Of a DNA stretch of 32,004 bases, positions 5,760 through 11,642 are shown piece by piece. This stretch comes from a virus. The translations under genes were made by a program, and so were the position numbers. Where the stretch lies: positions 1 to 32,004 of IMG/VR virus record IMGVR_UViG_3300021519_001029; one strand, given 5' to 3'. Every line of letters begins with the position of its first letter. The first letter of the stretch is position 1. The notes under the pieces were generated by a model, which saw only the letters and a list, made by a program, of their open reading frames with translations, was not told the origin of the DNA and did no database searches.

Positions 5760-5981
5760 TTATTTGTTTTTTTGGTATCTGCAAAATCCTAATTCAGAGG
5801 GAGAGTGGGCATTAAGCCAGTTGCAATATTCAGCATAGTTATGCCTATACTGCACAGCAATTTGCCAATCAATTCCATCAACCTCAAGTTTGTCCATTTG
5901 TGCCTGCCAGTAATTAACTTTATCATATGCTTTTGAGTAAAGCAGATAGAAGTATTCGTTTTCTGGGGTGAGTTTACTCAT
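5760..5981 (-). CDS. hypothetical protein rich in Tyr/Trp/Asn, 73 aa
   Basis: Small soluble protein, not recognised. Aromatic residues are frequent (NEYFYLLYSKAYDKVNYW near residues 8-25) and it probably folds as a few helices. No ribosome-binding site is seen before the ATG. It lies 21 nt after the 68-aa gene and 20 nt before the next start, consistent with one operon from the promoter at 6220-6247. Confidence 0.65.
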   Translation of the reverse strand: MSKLTPENEYFYLLYSKAYDKVNYWQAQMDKLEVDGIDWQIAVQYRHNYAEYCNWLNAHSPSELGFCRYQKNK

Positions 5982-6002
5982 TTGGTTTTAATAGATTCGA
6001 TA

Positions 6003-6209
6003 TTAAAGAATCTCCTTAGTGATGCTGTTAATCATGTTACCATGTTCGTCATACTCCCAATCTGGGCTATCAACATGAGGCTGGTCAGCAGGAGTAATTA
6101 CCCCATCAGAATTAATGATGTATAAACCCTTTTTAAGTAAATCTATGATTTCTTGAGGGAGTGGTTTGAGAGCCTGTTTAATGGGCTTTTGTGTAGGTTG
6201 GTTAGGCAT
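6003..6209 (-). CDS. hypothetical protein, 68 aa
   Basis: Small protein starting MPNQPTQKPIKQALKPLP, then a helix (EIIDLLKKGLYII) and an acidic tail. Not recognised. The start at 6209 lies 10 nt behind a TTGACG-N16-TACAAC promoter and has the NQPT motif seen at other starts in this window. It heads a four-gene operon of 68, 73, 105 and 101 codons. Confidence 0.65.
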   Translation of the reverse strand: MPNQPTQKPIKQALKPLPQEIIDLLKKGLYIINSDGVITPADQPHVDSPDWEYDEHGNMINSITKEIL

Positions 6210-6219
6210 AAGGACTAAA

Positions 6220-6247
6220 GTTGTATTACAATTTGCTCCAGCGTCAA
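6220..6247 (-). promoter_or_regulatory. promoter of the four-gene minus-strand operon
   Basis: Minus strand: TTGACG (6247-6242), 16-nt spacer, TACAAC (6225-6220), 10 nt, ATG at 6209. The overlapping ATTGTAATAC sequence recurs before the 416-aa gene (5112-5121 region). No hairpin separates it from the upstream gene ending at 6263. Confidence 0.5.
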
Positions 6248-6262
6248 GGTCTGAATAGAGAT

Positions 6263-6520
6263 TTATTTAGACCCTAACACCCTGCACAAATGTTCGTTAT
6301 TGTTCAGGCTTGACATGAGGCTGGCTTGCATGGGGTCAAGAATTGCCCTGTCCGTAATCATGCCATGGAAACCAATGGCATCTTTAATATCGCATGATTC
6401 AAACACAGCCTCAGCCCCAATTTCTGCATCAGTTTCAATGATATAAGATGCCTTGCCATATATCAGGAATTCTTTGCCATCGTGCATGAGCCTGAAATTC
6501 TTTAAGGGATATTCAAACAT
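6263..6520 (-). CDS. hypothetical protein, 85 aa
   Basis: Not recognised. N-terminal beta-type pattern (EYPLKNFRLMHDGKEFLIYG, residues 3-22) followed by an acidic Ala/Glu/Ile region and a helical C-terminus (MQASLMSSLNNNEHLCRVLG). No membrane segment. It starts 8 nt after the stop of the HTH protein gene and has no ribosome-binding site of its own, so it is probably translated from the same short mRNA beginning near 7002. Confidence 0.62.
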   Translation of the reverse strand: MFEYPLKNFRLMHDGKEFLIYGKASYIIETDAEIGAEAVFESCDIKDAIGFHGMITDRAILDPMQASLMSSLNNNEHLCRVLGSK

Positions 6521-6528
6521 AGTTGTAT

Positions 6529-7002
6529 TTATTTGGGAGGTTCAGAAACATCAATAACCATAGGGTCTTTCTCACCCTTTAGCATTTTATTAATATCGTC
6601 ATGGCTGATACGCAAACGATGCTCCACAATGGTAGTGGGAGCATCTTGCAGTTGCATTACCTTGTCAGTCATGATGGCGATTGCTAGGGGTAATTGTCCT
6701 GCTGGAATGTTTTCTATCTCAGCCAAAAGTCGGGTAGAGCCTTTGGATACAATCTGGGAGAGCAGGCTGGCTGTCTGCTTTTTCCATGTTCCTAATTCAA
6801 ACTTACCAGAATCTTCCTCATCCTTTTTGATGGCAATAATGACTGGTCTACTGATGCCAGTTTCAGCATTGATGGCTCTAGTGCCTGCACCATCTTGAAG
6901 CATCTTTACAACCTCTTCTCTTTTTTGTTCAGGAATTTTTTTGCCTGATACTCTGATTAAAGGGTTTGTGCTTAGCCTGTCTGGTTGGGATTCATATTCC
7001 AT
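6529..7002 (-). CDS. HTH DNA-binding protein, 157 aa
   Basis: Residues about 20-56 (KKIPEQKREEVVKMLQDGA, then TRAINAETGISRPVIIAIKKD) read as a homeodomain-like helix-turn-helix. The rest is a helical domain with a PAGQLPLAIAIMTDKVMQLQ segment of a kind I associate with small phage DNA-binding proteins, including some small terminase-like proteins. A longer frame extends to 7173, but that extension is Cys-rich, overlaps the plus-strand gene at 7056 and lacks a promoter. The start at 7002 fits a TTGCAT-N16-TAATAT promoter 8 nt upstream. Its place at a divergent promoter makes a regulator the more likely role; small terminase remains possible. Confidence 0.68.
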   Translation of the reverse strand: MEYESQPDRLSTNPLIRVSGKKIPEQKREEVVKMLQDGAGTRAINAETGISRPVIIAIKKDEEDSGKFELGTWKKQTASLLSQIVSKGSTRLLAEIENIPAGQLPLAIAIMTDKVMQLQDAPTTIVEHRLRISHDDINKMLKGEKDPMVIDVSEPPK

Positions 7003-7010
7003 ATTTTTGC

Positions 7011-7038
7011 ATATTACATCTTGACAGCCATAATGCAA
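7011..7038 (-). promoter_or_regulatory. leftward promoter of the divergent pair
   Basis: Minus strand: TTGCAT (7038-7033), 16-nt spacer, TAATAT (7016-7011), 8 nt, ATG at 7002. It overlaps the rightward promoter at 7021-7048 almost completely, so the two should compete for polymerase. Confidence 0.6.
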
Positions 7039-7048
7039 GAGGTAATTC
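7021..7048 (+). promoter_or_regulatory. rightward promoter of the divergent pair
   Basis: TTGACA (7021-7026, consensus -35), 16-nt spacer, TAATTC (7043-7048, weak -10), 7 nt, ATG at 7056. It would drive the plus-strand replication and recombination block. Confidence 0.5.
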
Positions 7049-7055
7049 AAGCCCC

Positions 7056-7196
7056 ATGTATCCAGCCCTAATTGCCATAGCATTGACCTGCATGTGTGCT
7101 TTGTTTGTATGCTGGTGCATTGCTTTTGTGGCATATCTATTTGGGCTTGGTAGGTTCGCTGAACAAAGAGCAAGGGCTAAGCGTATCCGACTATGA
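7056..7196 (+). CDS. 46-aa single-pass membrane protein
   Basis: Starting at the ATG at 7056 gives 46 residues: a hydrophobic helix (residues 4-31, several Cys and Trp) followed by a strongly basic cytoplasmic-type tail (RFAEQRARAKRIRL). The stop overlaps the start of the endonuclease VII gene in an ATGA, showing translational coupling, and a promoter lies directly upstream; these support a gene despite its size. The layout resembles small phage membrane proteins of unknown function. A holin or superinfection-exclusion role is possible but unsupported. Confidence 0.6.
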   Translation: MYPALIAIALTCMCALFVCWCIAFVAYLFGLGRFAEQRARAKRIRL

Positions 7197-7558
7197 GGCT
7201 TAAGGCTAAGGACATTACACCCCTTAGAGAAAAGATAGCATTAGAGCAGGCAGGGCTATGCTGGCTATGTGCTGTGCCTCTGGAGTCTGTTATGGCATGC
7301 CTTGACCATGACCATGGCTCTGGACGCATTAGGGGTGTCCTGTGCCAAAATTGTAATGGCATTGAAGGTAAGATTTACAACCTAGCCAGAAGAGCCAAGC
7401 GTGGCTCTAGTGTCCCATTGTTTATAGCCAAGGTGCTGGACTACTGGGAGCATTTTTCGTTGAAGCCTAGGACTGAGTTACACCCTACCCACAAGACTCA
7501 AGATGAGAAGAGATTGAGACGAAATAAAAAAGCACGAAAAAGAAGGAAGAAGGCTTGA
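7193..7558 (+). CDS. endonuclease VII-like Holliday-junction resolvase
   Basis: Matches the phage T4 endonuclease VII type (recombination endonuclease VII family, a His-Me/HNH nuclease). Visible are zinc-binding pairs C23-x2-C26 and C51-x2-C54, with the catalytic-type DHDH at residues 38-41 and the typical GxxRGVLCQNCN segment. At 121 residues it is close to the usual length for the single-domain form. The C-terminal 20 residues are almost all Lys and Arg, fitting DNA binding. It would cut branched DNA made during recombination and replication before packaging. The start overlaps the 46-aa gene (ATGA). It heads the recombination group that includes the exonuclease and ERF protein. Confidence 0.93.
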   Translation: MRLKAKDITPLREKIALEQAGLCWLCAVPLESVMACLDHDHGSGRIRGVLCQNCNGIEGKIYNLARRAKRGSSVPLFIAKVLDYWEHFSLKPRTELHPTHKTQDEKRLRRNKKARKRRKKA

Positions 7559-7582
7559 CAGGCTGTGATACGCTAGTAAACA
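7555..7582 (+). promoter_or_regulatory. promoter of the exonuclease/replication operon, near-leaderless
   Basis: TTGACA (7555-7560, overlapping the stop codon of the endonuclease gene), 16-nt spacer, TAAACA (7577-7582), exactly 9 nt, ATG at 7592. Same geometry as the minus-strand cassette promoters. Confidence 0.6.
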
Positions 7583-7591
7583 TGCTGGTCT

Positions 7592-8398
7592 ATGCATAAC
7601 GCAACCAATCAGTCTAACCCAGTATCTTTTGCTGGAATGATAGACGCTGACTACCGCCAAGCCAAGGGTCTGAGCAAATCTATGCTCACCCATTTTATGA
7701 AGTCACCTGCTCACTACCAGCAGGCTCTCAAGACTCCCATGGAGCCAACCAAGGCAATGAATTTTGGCGTGGCATTCCACGCTGAGATGCTCATTGATAA
7801 CGCCAGTTCCTTATACGCTGTTCAGCCAGAAGCGGATGGTCGAACCAAAGAGGGTAAGGCTATCAAAGAGAAGTTTGCTTCTGAGAACCAAGGTAAAACT
7901 ATTATCAGCATGGAAGAAGGTGAGATGATTGTTGGCATGCGTGATTCCATCATGGAGCATCCGCTTGCATCTTCTATTATTGAGAATCGTGGTAACTCAG
8001 AGTTCTCTATGTTTGCTACGCTTGAAACCTCAACTCAGCCAATTCTTTTGAAGGGTCGATTTGATGCTTTTGATAAGTCTACTGGCATTCTGATGGATAT
8101 CAAAACCTGTGAAGATGCTTCACCTGATGGATTTAAAAAGGCTATCAGAAATTATGGATATGACATTCAGCAAGTGCATTATTCTTGGCTGGCAAGTCAG
8201 TTGTATACTGTAAATAACTTTTACTTTATCGCTGTTGAAAAAACTCCTCCATATGCTGTTGGCGTTTATGAGATTGGTAATAACATGCTTGAGTTTGCTA
8301 AGAATCGCTGGACTAAGTCTATGGAATCGTTTGCAGTTTGTCAGAGCAAAGATATTTGGCAGGGTTATAGCAACGACAGCGTAATCTTAGACGCATGA
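7592..8398 (+). CDS. RecE/exodeoxyribonuclease VIII-like PD-(D/E)XK exonuclease
   Basis: The 268 residues follow the phage RecE-type exonuclease layout: an N-terminal GLSKSMLTHFMKSPAHY motif (residues 26-42), conserved FGVAFH (58-63), then the PD-(D/E)XK core with GRFDAF (D158), ILMDIKT (D169, K171) and YDIQQVHYSWL (190-200). It should degrade one strand from DNA ends, producing single-stranded DNA for the ERF annealing protein encoded at 10064, a partnership well known from phage recombination systems. The C-terminus has the usual beta-strand-rich closing region. It ends in an ATGA overlap with the replication initiator gene. The start at 7592 sits 9 nt behind a promoter. Confidence 0.9.
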   Translation: MHNATNQSNPVSFAGMIDADYRQAKGLSKSMLTHFMKSPAHYQQALKTPMEPTKAMNFGVAFHAEMLIDNASSLYAVQPEADGRTKEGKAIKEKFASENQGKTIISMEEGEMIVGMRDSIMEHPLASSIIENRGNSEFSMFATLETSTQPILLKGRFDAFDKSTGILMDIKTCEDASPDGFKKAIRNYGYDIQQVHYSWLASQLYTVNNFYFIAVEKTPPYAVGVYEIGNNMLEFAKNRWTKSMESFAVCQSKDIWQGYSNDSVILDA

Positions 8399-9054
8399 GC
8401 GAGCCTAAGTTCACAGGTGTTTGGATTCCAAGACAAGTGTTCCAGCACACTAACCTCAGCATCACCGCAAAGGTGGTGTATGGGGTGCTGGAGGGCTTGG
8501 ATAATGAAGATGGGTGCTTTGCCTCTAACTCATACCTGTCTGCCCACCTTGGGCTACAGGAGCGTCAGATTCGTAATGTCCTGAAGGAGTTGGAGACAGA
8601 GCGTTTGATTGTCAGGGAGGAGATTGATGGAAAGCGAACCATTCGCACAGTAGTTTCCTCGGCTCTAGGGGAGGCAATAAATTGCCTAGGGGGGAGGCAA
8701 AAAATTGCCACGGGGGGAGGCAAAAAATTGCCTACATATAACAAAGTAGATAATAAAGTAGATAAAGATACAGGGACTAACGCACCTTGGGTATCTCCAT
8801 TACCATTTGAATCTGAGGCTTTTAGCAAAACTTGGAGTTCATGGATTGATTACCGAAAGCAATGCAAAAAGCCTATCAAGCCAGCAACTATCTCAGCACA
8901 ATGGGAAGAGTTTAAGAAGTGGGGAGAAGATAAATCTATCTATGCTATTCAGCAAAGCATTCTCAATGGATGGTTTGGAATCTTTGAACCAAAGAAGAAC
9001 ATTGGAGTTTATCGTGCAACTCCATTAACCGCACAAGACCACAATGAGTTCTGA
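8395..9054 (+). CDS. winged-helix replication initiator (lambda O-like)
   Basis: Residues about 10-75 form a winged helix-turn-helix (FQHTNLSITAKVVYGVLEG, LSAHLGLQERQIRNVLKELE, RLIVREEIDGKRT). A low-complexity linker (90-130) follows, then a C-terminal helical domain with FSKTWSSWIDYRK and SILNGWFGIFEPK, typical of phage replication initiators. The DNA encoding the linker holds three 19-bp repeats at 23-bp steps, the arrangement known from lambda O, whose origin lies inside its own gene. The next gene encodes a helicase loader and overlaps by 11 nt, completing an O/P-like pair. It would bind the repeats and recruit the loader and host helicase. Confidence 0.82.
   Translation: MSEPKFTGVWIPRQVFQHTNLSITAKVVYGVLEGLDNEDGCFASNSYLSAHLGLQERQIRNVLKELETERLIVREEIDGKRTIRTVVSSALGEAINCLGGRQKIATGGGKKLPTYNKVDNKVDKDTGTNAPWVSPLPFESEAFSKTWSSWIDYRKQCKKPIKPATISAQWEEFKKWGEDKSIYAIQQSILNGWFGIFEPKKNIGVYRATPLTAQDHNEF
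8668..8732. repeat. three 23-bp-spaced iterons inside the initiator gene (candidate origin)
   Basis: GGGGAGGCAATAAATTGCC at 8668-8686 and GGGGAGGCAAAAAATTGCC at 8691-8709 and 8714-8732. Each contains a dyad (GGCAA...TTGCC), and the period is exactly 23 bp. Because 23 is not a multiple of three, the copies are read in three different frames (EAINC, RQKIA, GGKKL), so the conservation is of DNA, not protein. Confidence 0.85.
8733..8775. other. AT-rich candidate unwinding element beside the iterons
   Basis: Directly after the third iteron comes an AT-rich stretch with two AAAGTAGATA copies. AT-rich DNA flanking iterons is where the duplex opens in lambda-type origins; that role here is inferred from position. 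Confidence 0.5.
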
Positions 9055-9742
9055 CCTAGCATGTCATTGCGGAAAGCGTGGAGCATTGTTTGCAAAAGAC
9101 GATGGAAGCAATAACCTTGTCAGATACCACCATTGCAGGGAGCATATGGATGCTGAGCGTGTTAAATCTTCTGGGTTAGTTGACCCTGTGTTTCCTCCTT
9201 CAATGCCAAAGGTATTTGTAGATACTGATATCAACAGGCTACATTCTAAAATCCTATCAATCATTGACTGGAAGCCAGAAGGAGATGTATGCGGTCTTTT
9301 GCTTCATGGCACAACTGGAGTTGGAAAGACAAGAGGAATCTGGGAGGTTATTAGACGCTTATGGGTTGATGAAGCAAAGAAGGATAAACAACTTCCATAT
9401 ATGTTTTTAACCATGCGTAAGTTTGAGGGAATGATTGAGCAATCGTTTGATGAACGCAACCATAGCAAAATGATTGACAGCGTGATTGAGGCTAAGGTTT
9501 TAGTTTTTGATGATTTCGGTAAAGAGCGTTTAACACAGCGTATGGCTTCAGACCTTTTCAGTATCATTGATGAGCGTAGTATTAACAAGCGTTGCACAAT
9601 TATCAGCACAAACTTTAATGGCTCTGCATTGCTTGAAAGGTTTGACCCTAGGGACAAAGAGACTGGGGTAGCCATTATCCGTAGGTTCAAAGATTATTAT
9701 AAAATAGTTGGTATGGGTCTTGACACCCATCCTAAAGCATGA
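9044..9742 (+). CDS. DnaC-like AAA+ helicase loader
   Basis: An AAA+ ATPase of the DnaC/IstB type: Walker A GTTGVGKT at residues 89-96, Walker B VLVFDDFG at 152-159, sensor-1 region TIISTNF near 185-191, and an arginine pair near 213-214. The N-terminal 35 residues carry CHC and HHC clusters (C7, H8, C9, H29, H30, C31, H34) that could bind zinc, as in several phage DnaC-like loaders. Length (232 aa) is normal. It would load the host replicative helicase at the origin defined by the preceding initiator gene, with which it overlaps by 11 nt. A hairpin terminator lies 39 nt after the stop. Confidence 0.9.
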   Translation: MSSDLACHCGKRGALFAKDDGSNNLVRYHHCREHMDAERVKSSGLVDPVFPPSMPKVFVDTDINRLHSKILSIIDWKPEGDVCGLLLHGTTGVGKTRGIWEVIRRLWVDEAKKDKQLPYMFLTMRKFEGMIEQSFDERNHSKMIDSVIEAKVLVFDDFGKERLTQRMASDLFSIIDERSINKRCTIISTNFNGSALLERFDPRDKETGVAIIRRFKDYYKIVGMGLDTHPKA

Positions 9743-9750
9743 ATGTTACC

Positions 9751-9776
9751 TGCGTCAGTCATGGTTGGTTGACGCA
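9751..9776. promoter_or_regulatory. inverted repeat TGCGTCA/TGACGCA, candidate operator
   Basis: Perfect 7-bp arms at 9751-9757 and 9770-9776 with a 12-bp spacer, between the loader gene and the terminator. It could be an operator for the ribbon-helix-helix protein encoded just downstream. Part of the same sequence read on the minus strand resembles the starts of the left cassette genes (CAACCAACC then ATGACTGACGCA), so it may instead be a relic of such a cassette. Confidence 0.4.
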
Positions 9777-9780
9777 TAAG

Positions 9781-9820
9781 AAAAGGGGGAGTGGCGTAAG
9801 AAACCACTCTCCCTCCTTTT
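9781..9820 (+). terminator. Rho-independent terminator after the helicase loader gene
   Basis: Long stem AAAAGG.GGGAGTGG / CCACTCTCCC.CCTTTT with one bulge and a CGTAAGAAA loop, ending in a T-run on the plus strand. The opposite strand also ends in a U-run, so it may work both ways. It differs in sequence from the left terminator family. Confidence 0.85.
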
Positions 9821-9864
9821 AGGTTGACTAGTATTACCCTTTTCTTTTTCCTTCAGTTTCCTCT

Positions 9865-10029
9865 ATGAAAACAAAACTAACCAAATTCCACAGTAACAAC
9901 GAATCAATGCTAACTGTCCGCATTCCTAAGACCATGATGACAAAGGCTACCAAGGTAGCAAAAGGCATGTCCCTGACACGCTCAGATTTTGTCCGAAAAA
10001 TTCTTACGAATGCCATTGACTCTCTGTAA
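9865..10029 (+). CDS. ribbon-helix-helix DNA-binding protein, 54 aa
   Basis: A 54-codon frame with a clear ribbon-helix-helix pattern: a beta strand (MLTVRIPKTM, residues 15-24), a helix (MTKATKVAKG) and a second helix after the LTRSDF turn (residues 37-50, FVRKILTNAI), as in Arc/CopG/MetJ-type dimeric regulators. The strand would insert in the major groove. Such small phage proteins usually repress early promoters. It lies between a terminator and the ERF gene, whose promoter begins within its last codons, so autoregulation or control of the ERF operon is plausible. No Shine-Dalgarno sequence is seen; the leader is pyrimidine-rich. Confidence 0.8.
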   Translation: MKTKLTKFHSNNESMLTVRIPKTMMTKATKVAKGMSLTRSDFVRKILTNAIDSL

Positions 10030-10043
10030 GACCTATGTATAAC
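10016..10043 (+). promoter_or_regulatory. promoter of the ERF operon
   Basis: TTGACT (10016-10021), 16-nt spacer, TATAAC (10038-10043), the closest match to a sigma-70 promoter in the window. It would start transcription roughly 13 nt before the ATG at 10064; no Shine-Dalgarno sequence follows. Confidence 0.65.
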
Positions 10044-10063
10044 TCTATCTATATCCAACCTGT

Positions 10064-10834
10064 ATGAACCCAAATCCAACCAATGAAAACAAGGTCGAAC
10101 TCTATGTCGCTCTTGTCAATGCAGTCTCAGAAACCAAGGACATCGTTGCTGATGCAACTAATCCTTTTCACAAAAATAAATACGCTACGCTGTCGGCTCA
10201 CCTGTCGGCTCTCAAGCCCATCTTTGCAAAGCATGGTCTGGCGATTATCCAGTTTCCTATCGGCTCTGCTGAAAGCGTTGGTGTTCGCACCACCATCATC
10301 CACACTAGCGGTCAAAGCCTCTCAGCAGATGCTTTGGTTCCTGCTGAAAAAGGTATGAGTGGACAAAATGCTGGAGCCTTGGTGTCCTACCTGCGTAGGT
10401 ATGCAATCGCTGGTGTCTGTGGAGTCGCTACTGACGATGACGATGCTGAGTCTGACCGAGTAGCCAAGACGCAATACAAGTCGGCTCCTGTAGCCAGCCA
10501 GACGGTTTCTCTTGGAACCACTAAGACCAGCAAGTTCATTCCTAACCCTAATGCTGAACAGGCTGTTCAAAGCAAGGGTTCCTCATCCGCTGTTGCACCA
10601 TTTGGTGATGCAAAAGGACAGCCTTTGTCTGCTTTGCCACGCACCTCTGATGACAGGAGCAAGAAGTGTGCTGACCTGAACTACTGGGCTAATGTCTGGG
10701 AGCCTCGTCCTTTTGGTGACAGCGGTAAAGTTTCTGCCAAGGATTCCGCTACCAAGTCTGAGGCTATTCGCCTATGGAATGAAGCAGAGGCTCCTGCTAG
10801 TTCTGACCCAACCATGGACGATGTTCCTTTCTAA
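10064..10834 (+). CDS. ERF-family single-strand annealing protein with SSB-like C-terminal tip
   Basis: The N-terminal half carries ERF family hallmarks: NPFHKNKYATL (residues 33-43), KHGLAIIQFP (56-65), VRTTIIHTSGQSLS (74-87) and QNAGALVSYLRRYAIAGV (101-118) followed by the acidic ATDDDDAE. ERF proteins (P22 Erf type) coat single strands and anneal them. Here the partner is the RecE-like exonuclease at 7592. Residues 130-230 are a polar linker, and the protein ends TMDDVPF, which closely resembles the acidic tip of bacterial SSB (DDIPF) used to recruit repair proteins. No separate SSB gene is seen in the window. The MNPNPTNEN start carries the AACC-rich start motif found at other genes here. 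Confidence 0.9.
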   Translation: MNPNPTNENKVELYVALVNAVSETKDIVADATNPFHKNKYATLSAHLSALKPIFAKHGLAIIQFPIGSAESVGVRTTIIHTSGQSLSADALVPAEKGMSGQNAGALVSYLRRYAIAGVCGVATDDDDAESDRVAKTQYKSAPVASQTVSLGTTKTSKFIPNPNAEQAVQSKGSSSAVAPFGDAKGQPLSALPRTSDDRSKKCADLNYWANVWEPRPFGDSGKVSAKDSATKSEAIRLWNEAEAPASSDPTMDDVPF

Positions 10835-10853
10835 TTCCAACCCATAAAATACC

Positions 10854-11054
10854 ATGAACGCAAACTACTATTGCTACCCTAACAGCCAGTATATCATTTT
10901 GAGCAACGGAACTGTTGCTCGAATTCTGAAGCCTACTGCTCTCAATAATCAGATTTATTATAACCTGATTCTTGATGGCAAGAACAAGCGAGTAAACAAG
11001 GAAGCACTTGTTAAGCCGTTTGAGCAAACTTCTGTTGATGGATTACCTTCCTAA
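10854..11054 (+). CDS. small hypothetical protein, 66 aa
   Basis: Not recognised. The sequence (CYPNSQYIILSNGTVARILKP, then QIYYNLILDGKNKRVNKEALV) looks like a small beta-rich fold. The SNGTVARILKP part is reminiscent of short segments in homing-endonuclease-associated domains, but the gene is too short to claim that. It starts 19 nt after the ERF stop, probably in the same operon. Confidence 0.6.
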   Translation: MNANYYCYPNSQYIILSNGTVARILKPTALNNQIYYNLILDGKNKRVNKEALVKPFEQTSVDGLPS

Positions 11055-11087
11055 GTCAACAGGAGTTACCTATCTACGACACGCCAT

Positions 11088-11118
11088 TAGACATAGAAGT
11101 AAGAAACTTAAATACATT
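11088..11118 (+). promoter_or_regulatory. promoter of the ATGA-coupled gene string, near-leaderless
   Basis: TAGACA (11088-11093), 19-nt spacer, TACATT (11113-11118), exactly 9 nt, ATG at 11128. The geometry matches the other near-leaderless promoters. Confidence 0.5.
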
Positions 11119-11127
11119 ATTATTCCT

Positions 11128-11409
11128 ATGGATAAAGCAAAAGAAATTGTAGAACAGGCTAAGCAGTTCACACCAAGCAATGGCAACTACACTCTTAAGT
11201 CTAACTCACTTAAGGGTGCGGCTGTCGTGCTTGCAATGGATGCAAAGGAACTTATGGAGCGTCTTAATGCACCACGACCAACTAAGTTGCTTAATGATTT
11301 GGCTGAGGCTAGAAACAGAATTAGGGCATTAACCATTGCTGGAAATAACCTAGCCTTAAACTCTACAGAATCATTAAGCAATGAATGGGTTAAGGCAACA
11401 CGACTATGA
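11128..11409 (+). CDS. hypothetical helical protein, 93 aa
   Basis: An in-frame ATG also exists at 11038, but the start at 11128 (MDKAKEIVEQAKQF) is preferred because it gives a clean helical protein and sits 9 nt behind a promoter-like element. The protein is Ala/Leu-rich and likely all-helical (GAAVVLAMDAKELMERLNAP; LLNDLAEARNRIRAL). No family is recognised. It is the first of six genes joined by ATGA overlaps (to 12794). Confidence 0.62.
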   Translation: MDKAKEIVEQAKQFTPSNGNYTLKSNSLKGAAVVLAMDAKELMERLNAPRPTKLLNDLAEARNRIRALTIAGNNLALNSTESLSNEWVKATRL

Positions 11410-11642
11410 GCGTTAAAACTGCTAAAATCTTAGACACCAGAACTGTCTGGAAGAATTTAAAGAAATGTAAAGGTGAAGCATTTGTGTTTAAATTATCTCC
11501 ACCTTGGAAAGAACATGAATACATTCTAGAGTCTACACTTCCTTCTGAACTAATGTATTTTGCATGTGATAAGTATGGCAAGGTAAAAGATTTTACTGAC
11601 CTTCCTATAGACCTTGAAAGAGAAGGATATGAAATTGTATGA
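11406..11642 (+). CDS. hypothetical protein, 78 aa
   Basis: Not recognised. Mixed composition with a beta-like segment (GEAFVFKLSPPW, residues 24-35) and an acidic C-terminus. Start and stop both overlap neighbouring genes in ATGA, supporting that it is translated. Confidence 0.65.
   Translation: MSVKTAKILDTRTVWKNLKKCKGEAFVFKLSPPWKEHEYILESTLPSELMYFACDKYGKVKDFTDLPIDLEREGYEIV

Noticed and set aside
7003-7173. 57-codon upstream extension of the HTH protein frame
   Set aside because: The added residues are Cys-rich and unlike a folded domain, overlap the divergent membrane protein gene and lie upstream of the promoter that fits the start at 7002.
9697-9762. 21-codon minus-strand frame starting MTDAGN
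   Set aside because: It has a cassette-like start but ends within the helicase loader gene after 21 codons. Kept as a possible relic, not a gene.
11008-11127. Upstream starts (11008, 11038) of the 93-aa protein gene
   Set aside because: They overlap the 66-aa gene and add a basic stretch of uncertain coding character; the start at 11128 has the promoter at the usual 9-nt distance. The 11038 start is not fully excluded.
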